A stretch of 64,000 bases of DNA. Origin: Larix kaempferi. Lineage: Eukaryota; Streptophyta; Pinopsida; Pinales; Pinaceae. The stretch lies in NCBI GenBank assembly GCA_027924585.1, contig BSBM01000964.1, positions 2,836,001 to 2,900,000 of the forward strand, given 5' to 3'. Positions 11,816-23,405 of the stretch are shown here, piece by piece (positions within the stretch are counted from its first letter, which is position 1; each line of letters starts with the position of its first letter). The notes under the pieces were generated by a model. That model worked only from the letters and a program-made list of their open reading frames with translations, made no database searches and was not told where the DNA came from. The position numbers were made by a program, and so were the translations under genes.

Positions 11816-14800
11816 ATGGAGACTGTACAAGATATAGACGTTTTTAGGTCAAAAGATGCCCTAGAAGATAGAGATGGAGATGTTTTCGATACCCTTATTA
11901 GGTTCCCGGTCTCTGATGTAAAAAAGAGGTTGTCTGAGCTATTAAAAGAGGGTATAGACCCGCATAGAGTTCACCAGTCATCTCTGATAGCTTTTTGCCC
12001 TGACCAATTTCCTGTTTTCCCAGAATTCGTCTCCTGGTGTGCCGAAAACTATTCACGGGAAGAAAGAGTTGTTTTAAACAGTCAGAAAACTAGAGCCATT
12101 TGCAAAATCGAGCCAGCCGAAGTGATTAGAGCCCTGGAAATAGATTTGCCCCAAACCCACGACCCTGAGGTTTTTTCTGAGGTGTCGATTATTGAAAATT
12201 TTCACCACGCTTCTCAGAGTGATAGGGAAGTGTTTTTGTCGACGTGTCTCAGACCAGAGACTAGCCTTTCTGAACTCCCTTACCCTTTAGATATCAACCT
12301 TTTTAATGAGAATACCCAGTTGGTCTTGACACTGTTGGCCGTAGTTTTAGGGTTAGATACGGATTTGTATATAACTGAGTTTCAATTGAGTTTATTGTAT
12401 AGAATAAGTATAGTCCAGTCGGGAATTGACGAAAGTCAAATTCCCCGACTAAATTTTGAAGCTTTCATAGCCGAAAGGATGCATGACCAGATGGTCAATT
12501 TTTCCACACACAGACATTTCAGGTTTCAGGCCTTTTTAATGAGAATGATTATGGTATCCAGCCAGGAAGAATTACAGTTCCCAGAGATTGTTTTCGCAAC
12601 TCCACTGGAAAACAATATTTTCAATTTCATCAATTACATGCTCTCGACGATCTTTAAGATGATTTTCGGAAAAAATCTGCCTAGGGTGTTGCCGGAAATG
12701 CAGGTATCAATGCAACTGAATACAGAGTATGCTACAGGAGACTGGTTTTTATCAAAAGATAGTACAGTGGTCAGATTGTATGGATTCAAGCATAAACCCT
12801 ATGTGCTACCAGCATTCCTCACTTTGAGGATTTTTGCCTTGGAGTTTTTAAGACAGAAATTGATTGTAGAAGATAACAATTTTTTAGTCCACAGACAAGC
12901 AACGGACATTAAATACCCTTTCACATTAGGTCCATTTACAATAAAGAATAAGAACGCTGCTGTATATATAGAGAAATTGTTAAAAGACATGAATTTTGAG
13001 ACAGATGCAGCTATGGAATATGACCCGTTCAATATCATATCCAAAAGAAGAATTGAGCATCGTATTAAGGCTCTGAATCATCAAACTGTTGAAGGGATGG
13101 CAGACAGAGCCAACTGGCTCGAGTACAAAGAGGAAATTATTCCAGACAAGTCCGACAAAGAAATGTCATTGGAAGAAGCGACGGCGGAAACAGAAAATGA
13201 AATAAATACTGCATTAGTGGGATCCAAAAGACCTATACAGGACATTATGATCGTCGATGATGAAGAGATAGAAAAAGGAAAACGATTGAAAACAGACGAG
13301 TCACAGGAATTGACAACCATTTCAGAAGAAGCAAAAGCGACAGAAAATGAAATACCAGAGGTTACAGTGAAGGAATACAATATTGAAGAGAAGCCTGTAA
13401 GGGATGATGTAAATAGACCCAAAAATTTCATGGACGTATTTAATGAACATAGTAAAAACAAACAGGAATCCGTGAAACAAACAAGTCTATTGTTCCCAAA
13501 GGTCAGGAATATATCAAATAATGAAGTAAGCTTATTCACCAGCAGGAACATCAAAGAAAATTCTTTAAAATTTTCAGTTGTGACCAAAAACAAGATCTCA
13601 GAGATGAGTGTAGATTTGTCAAAGATAAATGCCCCTGACAAAATTTTGTTACATAGACAAGCTGGAGAGGTTATATACTCAGACTATTTGGGGGCCACAT
13701 TGAGAGCAGACAAACTAAAGAATTCAGTAGACAAATTAAATAATCAGTTGAGACAAGAAAAGGCAGAGAATAAGTCTCGACAACAGCAAATTAAGAAGCT
13801 GCAAATAGACTTAACTAATAAAGATGGAGCTGCAGCCACTAAACTGCTCCAGGAGAAAGAAGAGGTGATTTTAACATTGAGACGAAAGTTAAAAATCCCA
13901 GATGCCGTACTCATTCAAGGTGCAGAATTGACAATATTAGAAAAAGAGAAAGAAGAGTTATCTAACGAAGTCAATGATGTCACAGCTAAATTGTTAAAGC
14001 TCTCTGACGAAAAAGATTGTTGGGAAAAAGAAAGGTTCATGTTAGAAGAACAGTTGGCAACAGCAAGAAAACAATTAGCAGAGAACAGTCAGCAGCAAGT
14101 ACAGACAGGCTCGGAAGAAGAGAAGACCAGTGTAGATGGAATTTCACAGGCAATGTCACAAATAAGTTTAAAAGATAATGAAATCAAATTGTTAAAGGCA
14201 GAAATACAGAAATTAAAAGAAGAAAATGAAGCAAAAGAAAAAGAAATAAAAACTTTGCAGGCAAATAATCAGGAATTGAGCAGTAATAATAAAGGATTGG
14301 CTGCTCATGCAACAGGACAAGCTGCTATGCAGGGATGTAAACATATGGTGTGGGACCAGATCATTAAAGAAGCTGAAAAACTTAGGCCGTATCTGGATTA
14401 TATAAGAGTTAAAGAAAAGGTAGCCAAAGATGCCTTTGACAGCTGCCGGGCAGTCAGGGAAAGCTTAAATAGAAAACCGAAAGAAATAGCCCAGAGAGCA
14501 ATAACATTTTTAAATAGTTTATCCGAGGCAGACCTGACAGCAATGAGTATTACAAACAGAATTTCTGTCATCACTTGGGCCAGAAGGATCTTGGGCAAAT
14601 ACTCACATATCGAAAACATCGAGGCCAAAGCAGGAGAAATAAGGAAAGAAGTAATCCAGTTCAAAAAGCAATTTGACAAGTTAGTGAATAAGGGATTCCC
14701 AGCTTTCTGGGACGAAAATGGTGAATTAATTCCTCCAAATGATTATAAAAGATTACTGTTTGATATTACGATGGATCACCGAAAATTCCAGCATTTAGAT

Positions 14801-15022
14801 CACATGCTCACAGGAAAAATTCTAATGGAGAAAATGTCAGGGGAATTTGAAATTTTAAATATGCTGATTTTAACTTGCGCAAACCTTCTTCCTATTTCTT
14901 ATGCAGGTCATATCGAGATGCGAGTCTTGGTGAAGGAAATGACCAGTTATGACTTACCCGCGGCTGATCAGTGGAGTTATGTAGAGAAATACGGAAAGAC
15001 CAGATATTCTGTTCATACTTAA
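11816..15022 (+). CDS. Uncharacterised 1068-aa coiled-coil protein
   Basis: The only long intact frame in the window, with no introns needed. The ATG has G at +4 and follows a TATA box. Layout by residue: 1-430 globular, with a hydrophobic helical block near 150-280 (FRFQAFLMRMIM) and a GDWFLSKDS motif near 308; 430-628 an acidic, Glu/Lys-rich linker with a possible nuclear signal around 470-492 (GSKRPIQDI...GKRLK); 629-825 a heptad-rich coiled coil with many EKE/KLK runs; 826-1068 a mostly helical C-terminus. No zinc knuckle, protease, RT, DDE or helicase motif is visible. The N-terminal block recalls plant transposon-associated 'mobile domain' proteins by feel only. It could be an accessory CACTA protein, the gag-like protein of an unrecognised element, or a captured host gene. 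Absence of stops next to wrecked retroelements suggests youth or selection. Confidence 0.85.
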   Translation: METVQDIDVFRSKDALEDRDGDVFDTLIRFPVSDVKKRLSELLKEGIDPHRVHQSSLIAFCPDQFPVFPEFVSWCAENYSREERVVLNSQKTRAICKIEPAEVIRALEIDLPQTHDPEVFSEVSIIENFHHASQSDREVFLSTCLRPETSLSELPYPLDINLFNENTQLVLTLLAVVLGLDTDLYITEFQLSLLYRISIVQSGIDESQIPRLNFEAFIAERMHDQMVNFSTHRHFRFQAFLMRMIMVSSQEELQFPEIVFATPLENNIFNFINYMLSTIFKMIFGKNLPRVLPEMQVSMQLNTEYATGDWFLSKDSTVVRLYGFKHKPYVLPAFLTLRIFALEFLRQKLIVEDNNFLVHRQATDIKYPFTLGPFTIKNKNAAVYIEKLLKDMNFETDAAMEYDPFNIISKRRIEHRIKALNHQTVEGMADRANWLEYKEEIIPDKSDKEMSLEEATAETENEINTALVGSKRPIQDIMIVDDEEIEKGKRLKTDESQELTTISEEAKATENEIPEVTVKEYNIEEKPVRDDVNRPKNFMDVFNEHSKNKQESVKQTSLLFPKVRNISNNEVSLFTSRNIKENSLKFSVVTKNKISEMSVDLSKINAPDKILLHRQAGEVIYSDYLGATLRADKLKNSVDKLNNQLRQEKAENKSRQQQIKKLQIDLTNKDGAAATKLLQEKEEVILTLRRKLKIPDAVLIQGAELTILEKEKEELSNEVNDVTAKLLKLSDEKDCWEKERFMLEEQLATARKQLAENSQQQVQTGSEEEKTSVDGISQAMSQISLKDNEIKLLKAEIQKLKEENEAKEKEIKTLQANNQELSSNNKGLAAHATGQAAMQGCKHMVWDQIIKEAEKLRPYLDYIRVKEKVAKDAFDSCRAVRESLNRKPKEIAQRAITFLNSLSEADLTAMSITNRISVITWARRILGKYSHIENIEAKAGEIRKEVIQFKKQFDKLVNKGFPAFWDENGELIPPNDYKRLLFDITMDHRKFQHLDHMLTGKILMEKMSGEFEILNMLILTCANLLPISYAGHIEMRVLVKEMTSYDLPAADQWSYVEKYGKTRYSVHT

Positions 15023-15302
15023 ATGCATTTGAAACTCTTGCCATGTGGCAAAATGATGATATCCCAAAGTCTTGCCAAGTGGCAAAAAGACTTTTTATTT
15101 TAAAATTTGTAATATTATTTGAAAGACAGTTATGGGTTACTCGAAGACAGTTATCTTTTAGTTAAACTTTTTAAATTATTGATTAGAAGAAGCAGTTATG
15201 TGGAACTTCTTCTAAAAATTTTGTATAAAAAACAATGGAGGTCATTGTTGAAAGGGTTGGAAAATTTTTGAGAAACAAGTATGTTTTGAAGTTTATTTTT
15301 GA

Positions 15303-15308
15303 AATAAA
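15303..15308 (+). terminator. Candidate poly(A) signal
   Basis: AATAAA about 280 bases after the stop codon at 15022. The 3' flank also has a repeated GAAGACAGTTAT motif (15121 and 15142 areas) of unknown meaning. Plant signals are loose, so this is only a plausible site. Confidence 0.35.
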
Positions 15309-15982
15309 GGCAGTACAGTGATGATACCTATCTTTTGATACCAGAGATTCATGAGTTAATCAGTCTTGCAGTCTGTTATTCTTCTTATCTTTATATGTGC
15401 ATGTTTACCTTCTTCGTTATACTTCCCATGGTGTTTTTCTTCTATATTTAAATGAACATTTGAAATAACTTGAGATTCATACTGGTTATGCCTCAGTTTA
15501 TCTGCATTTAAATATCCATTTTATTCTCCAAAGTTGACAATAGATTTATCCTGGATAGATACCTGTTGTTGATGGAATGTCTTTACTTCTTTCTATGTCG
15601 CCTGAAAAAATCAAATTGACTGTAACTTGATTACTATCTTGCCTCTGCGTAAATTTATATGGTGAAAATCTCTTGCTGATTTATTATATATCTTGAAAGC
15701 CTTGACTCCATGCCCAATGTTTCTTGTTTACCTTTTCGACCATAAAATATCTTTTGAGAAATTTTAAAGGAACCTTTGTATATTTTAGCCTTCACATACA
15801 TATCAAAGAGAGAGCCCTCTCTGGTAGAGAAAATGGCTAGTTCTTCTACCTAAAGTTTGGTTTGAAATAGGTTACCTTAGGTCTTATTTTCTTACAACCG
15901 GAATAAAATCTAAGTGCTAACACCACCATTCGAATTTAATTTGACCTTATCAATCAATTCCCATCTCCATTTCCTCTCATAC
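15309..15982. other. No gene seen
   Basis: AT-rich sequence between the large gene and hairpin IR-2. I find no conserved reading frame or repeat here. Confidence 0.5.
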
Positions 15983-16465
15983 GACGTCCCACAACCATTT
16001 CTCTCGAGACCCACTCTTAATTCATTATGCATGCATTTCACTATGCAACCGTCTCAGATTCTCACTGCTTTTTCCCTCAATTAGTTTCTCAATTCAGTAT
16101 GACCCACGCCCGACGTCCGAGGAGTGTTTCCAGCGGTCCTGAGTTTCAGCCTGGCAACGGCAGGGATTCATGGTATTATGTTTCCCTTTGGCTGCAATAT
16201 GGAAAACTCATAGGACACAAACCTTCGTAGTGAACTATGAGTTTTCCATATTGCAGCCGAAGGGAAACATAATACCATGAATCCCCATCGTTGCCAGGCT
16301 GAAACTCAGGACCGCTAGCAACACTCCTCGGACGTCAAGCGTGGGTCATACTAAATTGAGAAACTAATTGAGGGAAAATGCAATGGGAATCTGAGAGGGT
16401 TGCATAGTGAAATGCATGCATAATGAATCAAGAGTGGGTGGCAAAAGAAATGGAGGTGGGACGTC
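15983..16465. repeat. Inverted repeat IR-2: 230-bp arms, 23-base loop
   Basis: Arm 15983-16212 and arm 16236-16465 are near-perfect reverse complements of equal length, with only scattered mismatches. The loop is 16213-16235. A transcript across it would fold into one long hairpin. The arms begin and end with GACGTCCCA-type sequence, and no target duplication was found, so it does not look like an ordinary MITE. A 67-codon frame across the left arm (16027-16230) is probably incidental or a captured fragment. Confidence 0.9.
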
Positions 16466-16512
16466 AACTTTACGTATCCATTTATATGTTTTCTACAAAA
16501 CATAATAAAAAT

Positions 16513-16700
16513 GTGGAGTAAGTGAGAGACGTAAAATCATAATTACTATGCAAAACATATGAAAAATGTGGAGTAAGTGAAAGACACCTAAAATCATAAT
16601 TACTATGCAAAACATATGAAAAAAGTGGAGTAAGTGAAAGACACCTAAAATCATAATTACTATGCAAAACAGATGAAAAAAGTGGAGTAACATCACACTT
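16513..16700. repeat. 57-bp tandem repeat (about 3.3 units)
   Basis: Units beginning GTGGAGTAAGTGA start at 16513, 16568, 16625 and 16682, so spacing is 55, 57 and 57 bases. Two short minus-strand open frames over it (16482-16741) exist only because of the repeat. Confidence 0.9.
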
Positions 16701-19700
16701 GAGAACATCACACTTGTCCTTGGTATCATATTGAGGTTCATCTACTCATGAATCCAACTTAGGGAGCAATACCAGTTCCTCCCTCCTAGGTAGCTCTTTC
16801 TCGACATCAAGAATGATAACATTCATATTGTTAGTGGACACTTCAGTAACCATTAATGACGCAAGAGCATGTTAAGAATTACAACAATGTATTTGAGGCC
16901 TCTCAGAGCCAAGTAAACTGTACCCACTTCTTAATCACTGAGTATTAAATTATTGATACAATACTTTTCATTTGTGATCTCCGTAAGTGTGTACCTAGCA
17001 AGAAACCTTTTTAGAGCATACATGCAATCAAATTGTCCTACAAATTTGTCTTTAAACTCATCGCGAGGAACATGAGAGGTGAACAAGATGACATAATAAT
17101 TAAGACAAGTTTGAGGACAAGGTCATGGATGGACAAGGTCATGATTTGAGTCAACTTTGTTGCTAGAGGTGCCTCCTTCAACAGTGTTTTTTTTAATCTA
17201 GGAGTCTCAAATCTACAAGCTGCTCATGTATGAGTTGTAGTATTTCCCTGGAAATACAGAAGGCATTTCACCAATATATAATGAGTGGTAGATAAGCAAA
17301 ACAAGCTAAGCTACAAAGGCTGCTAAAATTCTACCATAATGTTCTATTGAAAAAATAATAAAGTACTTTGAATGATACGTTAGGGCACACAGAAATATGA
17401 ACAGTTATAGTGCTACAACCCAGTGCATACAAGTTGGTTTCCACAAACAAAATAACAAAAGAGTTTGGTAAGGGTGAACAATGTTTCATTCCCCAATGTG
17501 ATTCGATGGAGGGATTGAACATGCATGCATAGAGGCACAGAAACCAACAACAACATAGTGCTGCAGTTCATTTGATTATTTTCCAGATGTCTTTCAGGAT
17601 CTACCGCATGAATTTCCAATTTGACAAGGCCAATCATGCTCAATATTCATGTGGTAAAGTTTTATGTTTGGATTTCAATGATATTCTCTATTATCCAATT
17701 TCAAGTGCATTTGCATTGTGGTATTGTTGGTACTTGATGTATACTTTTCGGGCATTGTTTAATAATTGTTATCAATATGGTGTGCATCAAAGCAACGTTT
17801 TGGTGGCCCTGTACTCTTGATAGACTACCTGGAGATCTTGATGCTTCGAAGACATGTATGGGTGGAAAATATGATTCCATGCTAATTTCCAACTCATCAT
17901 ACTTATCAAATAATCACCAGTTATAAAACAAATCCTAATGTGAGTCACTCCATCAATATCACATATAGTCACCCACAAAACTATCCTAAGGACACACATT
18001 GTTTGGTACACCACTGTAATATATGGGATACATCATAGGAAAATACTGTGAGGCACTATAAGTCATGATCCAAACCTTTTTACAATACTGGAGAAATCCA
18101 ATGTATGCTTGGTTCTAAAATGTTGAGCAAGGGATACCAAAATCAGTCAGTAGATGACCTGGGGCCCTACTTTGAAACTATGCCCACTAAACTGTGCTAG
18201 CATTAATCTATAAAATGAATGCCATCTATCCATAACTGATGATCTACCTCTGGTGCTGAATGCCATGGACTGTAACAGTCTTCTAAAAAATTGGGTTTGC
18301 TCTAGCAAAAATGAGAGGTAAATCCCCCCGACATAATCTGTGATAACAATCTCATCTCAAGCATTTGAAAGATGACTGAATTTTGAGAAATAATAAACCC
18401 ACATATACAACATGGAAATTCCATAGCAAAATGGGTTCACAACTTTGCACATTGGGACAAGAACTATAATCGAATGCATGTACATGCAACAAAAAATGAG
18501 AAGAAATCATAAGAGAGAAAGAGCACATACAAGTTCCATTGTACATACATTGTACATATATACCTGATGGCCAAAAATAGAAAGGATAATTTGTCAAGAT
18601 TAGGCCTTTGACACACTAGATCTCTCTTTGCTTGAGGAAATTGTTCCTGATTTTGTAAATATGGAAACTTTTCATCATGAGAGCTATACGGTTTTCAAAG
18701 ACAAAGTGTATTGGAATCCTACCAAATAGAGAGTATTTTACTCTCGTTGTGTAGTTTTGATGTTGACATCAAGCAAAGTATCTCTCAAGCAAAAGTTGAT
18801 ATTTTGGTATGGTTTCAAAAATTTGATATTTCTGTATGGCATTATAAGGATGGAGAGCATGTACCTGCTAATCGTGGTTCATAGTGCTTGAATTGTTTGA
18901 CATTCACCACAACATTTATACTAAGATGAGTTGGAATATCAAAGTGAAAAGTATTAGATATAATAACTTGAGTGATGTTAAAGGCATGTATCAAATGGGC
19001 TTTAACTTGTTATGTCAATGGTGCTTGAAGCATTCCCTATCTAAGTGTAACCATACTCTATTACCAACTTGGAAGGTATGTTTGTCATACAATTATTTGT
19101 GAATAGAACTATGTTTGCATAAGAATGTCTCTATTTTTGGTGTGTACTTTGATGATATGCTCCACAAAAGAAGCAGCTTTGCCTTGCACTTTCAAGGATC
19201 AGGTGTTTGACATCCAGAAATAATCACGAGAGATTTTGCATCAAGTTAGTGAAAAAATCCAAGTCTGATTTGTGACAGTAGTGGGCCCTTTCATTGTCAA
19301 TCTTGTACAATCCAATAGTAATGAGTATGGCCATACATTAAATCTGGACATACTAGAAGGCATTTTGGAAAATTATAGTGAGGATAAATGTCATTTGTGG
19401 GCATATTTGTATTCATTTGAAATTGGTTGTGGCAATATTATCCCCAAGCAAACCATTAAAGCATCATTTTTGAGGCCTGTAGCTGAAAGGGTATGTGCAA
19501 TAGGTATGAGAACATTATGTACACTGTATTAGACCTAAATTGGGGCCCTAACCATTCAACTGTAAGGTCGCTTAGAACAACACCCACACTTGGATCAACA
19601 CCCTACAGTTGCATAGTAGTCCGATAAAAACACATAGTGAGGTTTGAGTGCATCTTCTAGGAATCAAATTTAACATATGATCACACAATAGAGGGAGTTA

Positions 19701-21020
19701 TCTCATTGTTTTGGAAGGTGCCAAATATTAGCAGTTACCCCTTATGCCAGCCTAGCCCAACCTTGTTTTAGAACAATCATCGTTTGAGGTCTTTACAACT
19801 AATTTCGAGTGAAAGTTTGATAATGATCAGTCTATGGGGGTAGTTTAGAGAAAATAGCATGATGATGACTATCAACAGTGTTGGTATAACAATCCTCATG
19901 ACTAGCAGTGCTGATGACTATCAATAGTGCTAGGAATTTCCCTGGGGATTGTTTAGAGAAAATAGCATGATGCTTGTTAAAATACAAAGCTCAATACATA
20001 TCTTAAATATCATGTGTATTCCTAGGGGTTTGGGAAAACCACCCCACTGATCCAAGAGGATCCAGGATCACTCAATTTTTCAAACTCTCAAATGATGCAA
20101 CATAAGGGTACCATTGTGAAGGGATTGACGAGAGATTGTAGCAACATTCATTTCGCCTCAATGAGTTGGCAGTCTGGCAGGTGATGTGGACTGGACATAT
20201 AGTGAACTGTGGTACAACTTTGTGTACCTTTTGTTGAGCATCGAAAGAAGCGTATCTGGGATGTACACTACAACAAAATAGCAGGACAATTTGTAGTGGA
20301 AAATACACTTGTTGTGCTCTAGAAGTATTTCTACTAGCCTTCACTCAAAACAGATGTCGACAAGTACATCATGTCATACATGGCTTGGGCCATTTCCAAG
20401 CCACCGAATCGATGATAGGGTTTGTATACACCCTTTCTTATTTAGCCGACCAACTGGCTCGGTGGACATCATCCATGTATAGTGATAAATCGATAAGGAA
20501 CTCAAGTTCAAGGATCAGGTTCACCTCAGAGGAAACTGGAATTAACGTATTGGATCCAGGTCCTGATTCAACAAGATCGACATAGAAGCAAATCCTGAAT
20601 TTGGAAATGGATAGGATCTTCCTAGGAAACATATCCCACAGACTTGAAGCATAAAGTACACATGGAAACAAAATTTCCCTTGATTGTTGAAACCTTGAAA
20701 ACATCAATGCCCTAATCCTCATTCTTAATCCTATAAAAATTAAAGTTGGACAGACACACATATAGATACGATATCCATGAAAAATATGGTAACTATGATG
20801 GATACAACTATTATAATAAAACCCTATCCCCAACTGAATTCAAACAATGTGCCAAATGCGTGTGGAAAATGGGCAGTTGATGAAGTTACCGGATTTCTTG
20901 ACATTGTGAGGCACATTCGTTGAGTTGAGTATCCTCTGCTAGCACTGCATCCTCTTCTCGCTGCTGGATGAAATGAGGGATAGCATGATATCCTCTTATC
21001 TCCCCTGTCTCCTCTGCTTA
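16701..21020. other. CACTA interior, decayed sequence without recognisable gene
   Basis: Many short frames of 60-131 codons occur on both strands, none with a motif I recognise. The longest is 20833-20438 on the minus strand. A stretch at 18600-19530 keeps protein-like fragments on the plus strand (for example 19272-19532) and may be a decayed gene. A direct repeat TTTAGAGAAAATAGCATGATG occurs at about 19848 and 19955. Confidence 0.4.
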
Positions 21021-21290
21021 GATGTTTGAAAATGGAACTCGCGATTCGGGTTAACTGTGCAAATGGAACCCATGGTCTTCTCCTGGGCTATTTTTGTGAA
21101 TGGAACCCGTGGTCTCCTAGGTTATTTGTGCAAATGGAACCCTCGAACTCCTTTGCGGCCTCCTCAACCTCCTCCAAAACTGCCTCAACCTCCTCCACAT
21201 CTACCTCGGTGACCTCTACAATCTCCTCACTGACGACCACAACCTCTGCGACCTCTAGTATTGGACGTTCTTGTAGGGTGAGGTAAGTCA
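21021..21290. repeat. Low-complexity region with repeated GGAACCC phrases
   Basis: Three imperfect copies of a phrase around AATGGAACCC (21062-21145) are followed by a CTCC/ACCTC-rich tract to 21260. The tract gives Ser/Thr-rich and Glu/Val-rich frames on the two strands, which I treat as composition artefacts. Confidence 0.6.
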
Positions 21291-21720
21291 TGAAATGTGT
21301 TCAAGCGGGGTCATGGGAGGGAGGTAAGTTCTATGTTTATTATTGTTTTATGTTTTCTTTGTATTTATATTTATTGTTTTTTTATTAGTTAGTATTTATG
21401 TATTATTATTTATTTATTAATATATGTATGCAAATGTGTGTGTATAAAACCTAAAGGAAGCAAGCAATATATTAAACGTAAAATTAATATTCTAACATAT
21501 AAAAATAGATGAGAAAGCCGACCACAAAATATCGATGGATTGAAAGAGACGTTTGTTCTGTAGGATTGTTGTTGATTTTGACGGACAGTGGACTTAAAGA
21601 GAGAACATGACCATTGGGAGTCGAGAGGCACTACTAGTGTCATGATATCGGACCGTACTATATGAAAGGAGGTATATGACTGTTCGGAGGTGTGGTCAGA
21701 TTTGTTCAAAATTACCATGA

Positions 21721-21905
21721 GATATTATTCATATTATTCATCATCATCATCGGTAATCATCATAATCATCATCACAAACAACTACACCATCATCGTTGCC
21801 ATGATCATGGCCATCATCATCACTGATGATGATGACAATTATAATTAAATCATCGGCGTCATTGAAGTCAACATGACCATCATCGCAACTTTCAACACTA
21901 TCGAC
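21721..21905. repeat. CAT/ATG trinucleotide-rich tract
   Basis: Imperfect CATCAT runs that include the palindromes GCCATGATCATGGC and CATCATCACTGATGATG. Microsatellite-like. Confidence 0.8.
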
Positions 21906-22139
21906 TAATCAAATTTAATTGTCCCCTCATAGATAACCAATGAGACCACAATCCTAAAAATATTTTTCTCATTTTCCCATTGGGTGTATCTTACAAAGCC
22001 ATTACAAAACAAAATACGGAAACGAAATGAATGTCAATGATGTTATTGCATTATGTTGAAAACCCGAGCATCCCGTGGCCAGGAAACATAATCTAATATT
22101 ATCTTAATCATAATTCATCACAACAAACTCATCAATGTC

Positions 22140-22350
22140 ATGTGTGTATCCAAATGGTCATAAGTGAGTACAACAAGTTCATCATGTTTCTGCCTCCAAA
22201 TGGTCACAATCAAACAAACTAATCAACGGGTGCACATCGAAACAGTCATAAGTGTGTACAACAATTTCATCATCTATGTGCATCCAAACTGTCACAATCA
22301 CAATGTCTCTTTCAATATAAACAATGTCTCTTTCGATATAAACAAGATTT
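22140..22350. repeat. Imperfect tandem repeats near CACTA right end
   Basis: Two to three diverged copies of a roughly 90-bp phrase (TCATAAGTG..GTACAACAA..TTCATCAT), followed by a doubled AATGTCTCTTTCRATATAAAC. Confidence 0.6.
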
Positions 22351-22533
22351 GCATAATATTTTGATATTTTTTAATAGAACCCGTCGGATATCCAACGTAT
22401 TTGGGCATAATATGCTGATATTATTTTAGTAGAATCTGTCGGACATCCGACGGATAATTGTAACATTTAAAAAAAATTGTGAAATTTCATAATTTTGAAA
22501 GTGAAATCCGACGACACAGTATTTTTCGTCGGA

Positions 22534-22566
22534 GGTCGTCAGATTTTGGGTACAAATATTGTAGTG
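22534..22566 (-). repeat. CACTA right terminal inverted repeat
   Basis: Minus strand begins CACTACAATATTTGTACCCA and aligns to the left end. GTCGG/CCGAC sub-terminal motifs lie at 22380-22540. Confidence 0.6.
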
Positions 22567-23405
22567 AATTATCAACGCTAAGTAGTACTACTTGTCTTAA
22601 TGTCAAAATAACTAAGTTATGATCTAATGCAACAACTATTGTGTATAAACTAAATGCACTAGATTGAAGGCATGATATATTAAAAGTATGATGTTGAGTT
22701 ATGGACATATAATGTAATTAATACATCGGTTACACACCCTTGTCCTAAATCTATCATGATTTGAAAGGTTGTAACCAAAAATACTAACTTCGTAGTGGTT
22801 GTATGCTGGGAGGCTCTCAACTCGAAGACTGGTATTAATGCCTCCATAGCTGCTCTCGTAGTGGATTGCTCGATGGCTGATTTCGTGGCCAACTCCATGT
22901 GACTCAAAGTGTGAAGATCGCTGAGCTGTGCATGGTTTTGTAAGGTGGCGCATTAGCTGGGGGTATGTGTTGGAAATTAACCATGGTGTTGATGTCTTTG
23001 GTAATTTAATGCAACTTAATGCAGTTTTTACAAGTATTTCAATGGTCGCAATGCTTGTATAATTATGGTTTCCTATGAGTGTAATAGTGTAATCCTAATC
23101 TTGTTATTTCATGAGCGTAAGAAGGTATTTAGGGTTTGGTTATTCTTCGGTAAACGCCCAATGAGCAAACGTTTGTGCACCTCTGGAGATTTGATTGGTG
23201 TATTGAGCACAGAAACGAAGGCAACACAGAAGCCTGTGTTTCGATAATAAGAGTCAGGTAATAATATTAACTTCTATGATTTTTTATTTTTTTTAAGTGG
23301 TTAACAAAATATCATTATGTTTCTAAGCTTATCGCTTCAAGCTTTGACCCTTCGTTTCAATGTTGTTAGTAGGTGATACTTTGTGAGCATTGTGTTGGTG
23401 TTGGT
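22567..23405 (-). repeat. RLG-A 5' LTR, segment 2
   Basis: From 22788 it aligns to base 1 onward of the 3' LTR copy. It lacks about 334 bp that the 3' LTR keeps at 239-572. It ends in the TTGGT that served as the RLC-A target site. Confidence 0.85.

Larger units (their letters stand above)
8736..22566. mobile_element. CACTA-type DNA transposon segment (13.8 kb)
   Basis: The left end is CACTAGGTTTTTTGGACCTA and the right end, read on the minus strand, is CACTACAATATTTGTACCCA. The first 33 bases match at about 23 positions. Both ends carry several GTCGG/CCGAC sub-terminal motifs, a hallmark of CACTA elements. It sits inside the RLG-A 5' LTR, since the LTR resumes at 22567. The 3-bp target duplication expected for CACTA is not clean: TTA on the left, AAT on the right. 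I found no recognisable transposase. The interior holds one intact 1068-codon gene, a SINE-like piece and two inverted repeats, so it is a non-autonomous or composite element with cargo. Confidence 0.65.

Noticed and set aside
13081-13641. 186-codon minus-strand frame
   Set aside because: Antisense shadow of the intact 1068-codon gene; the plus frame explains the region.
11816-15022. Endogenous pararetrovirus or retroelement polyprotein
   Set aside because: No movement protein, coat zinc knuckle, protease, RT or RNase H motif is visible in the 1068 residues, and no LTR pair flanks it.
20266-20285. A second CACTA terminus (CACTACAACAAAATAGCAGG)
   Set aside because: No sub-terminal GTCGG motifs and no matching partner or target duplication, so a chance or remnant end.
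20438-20833. 131-codon minus-strand frame
   Set aside because: No motif, no repeat copy and no promoter signal; length is within chance for this AT-rich DNA.
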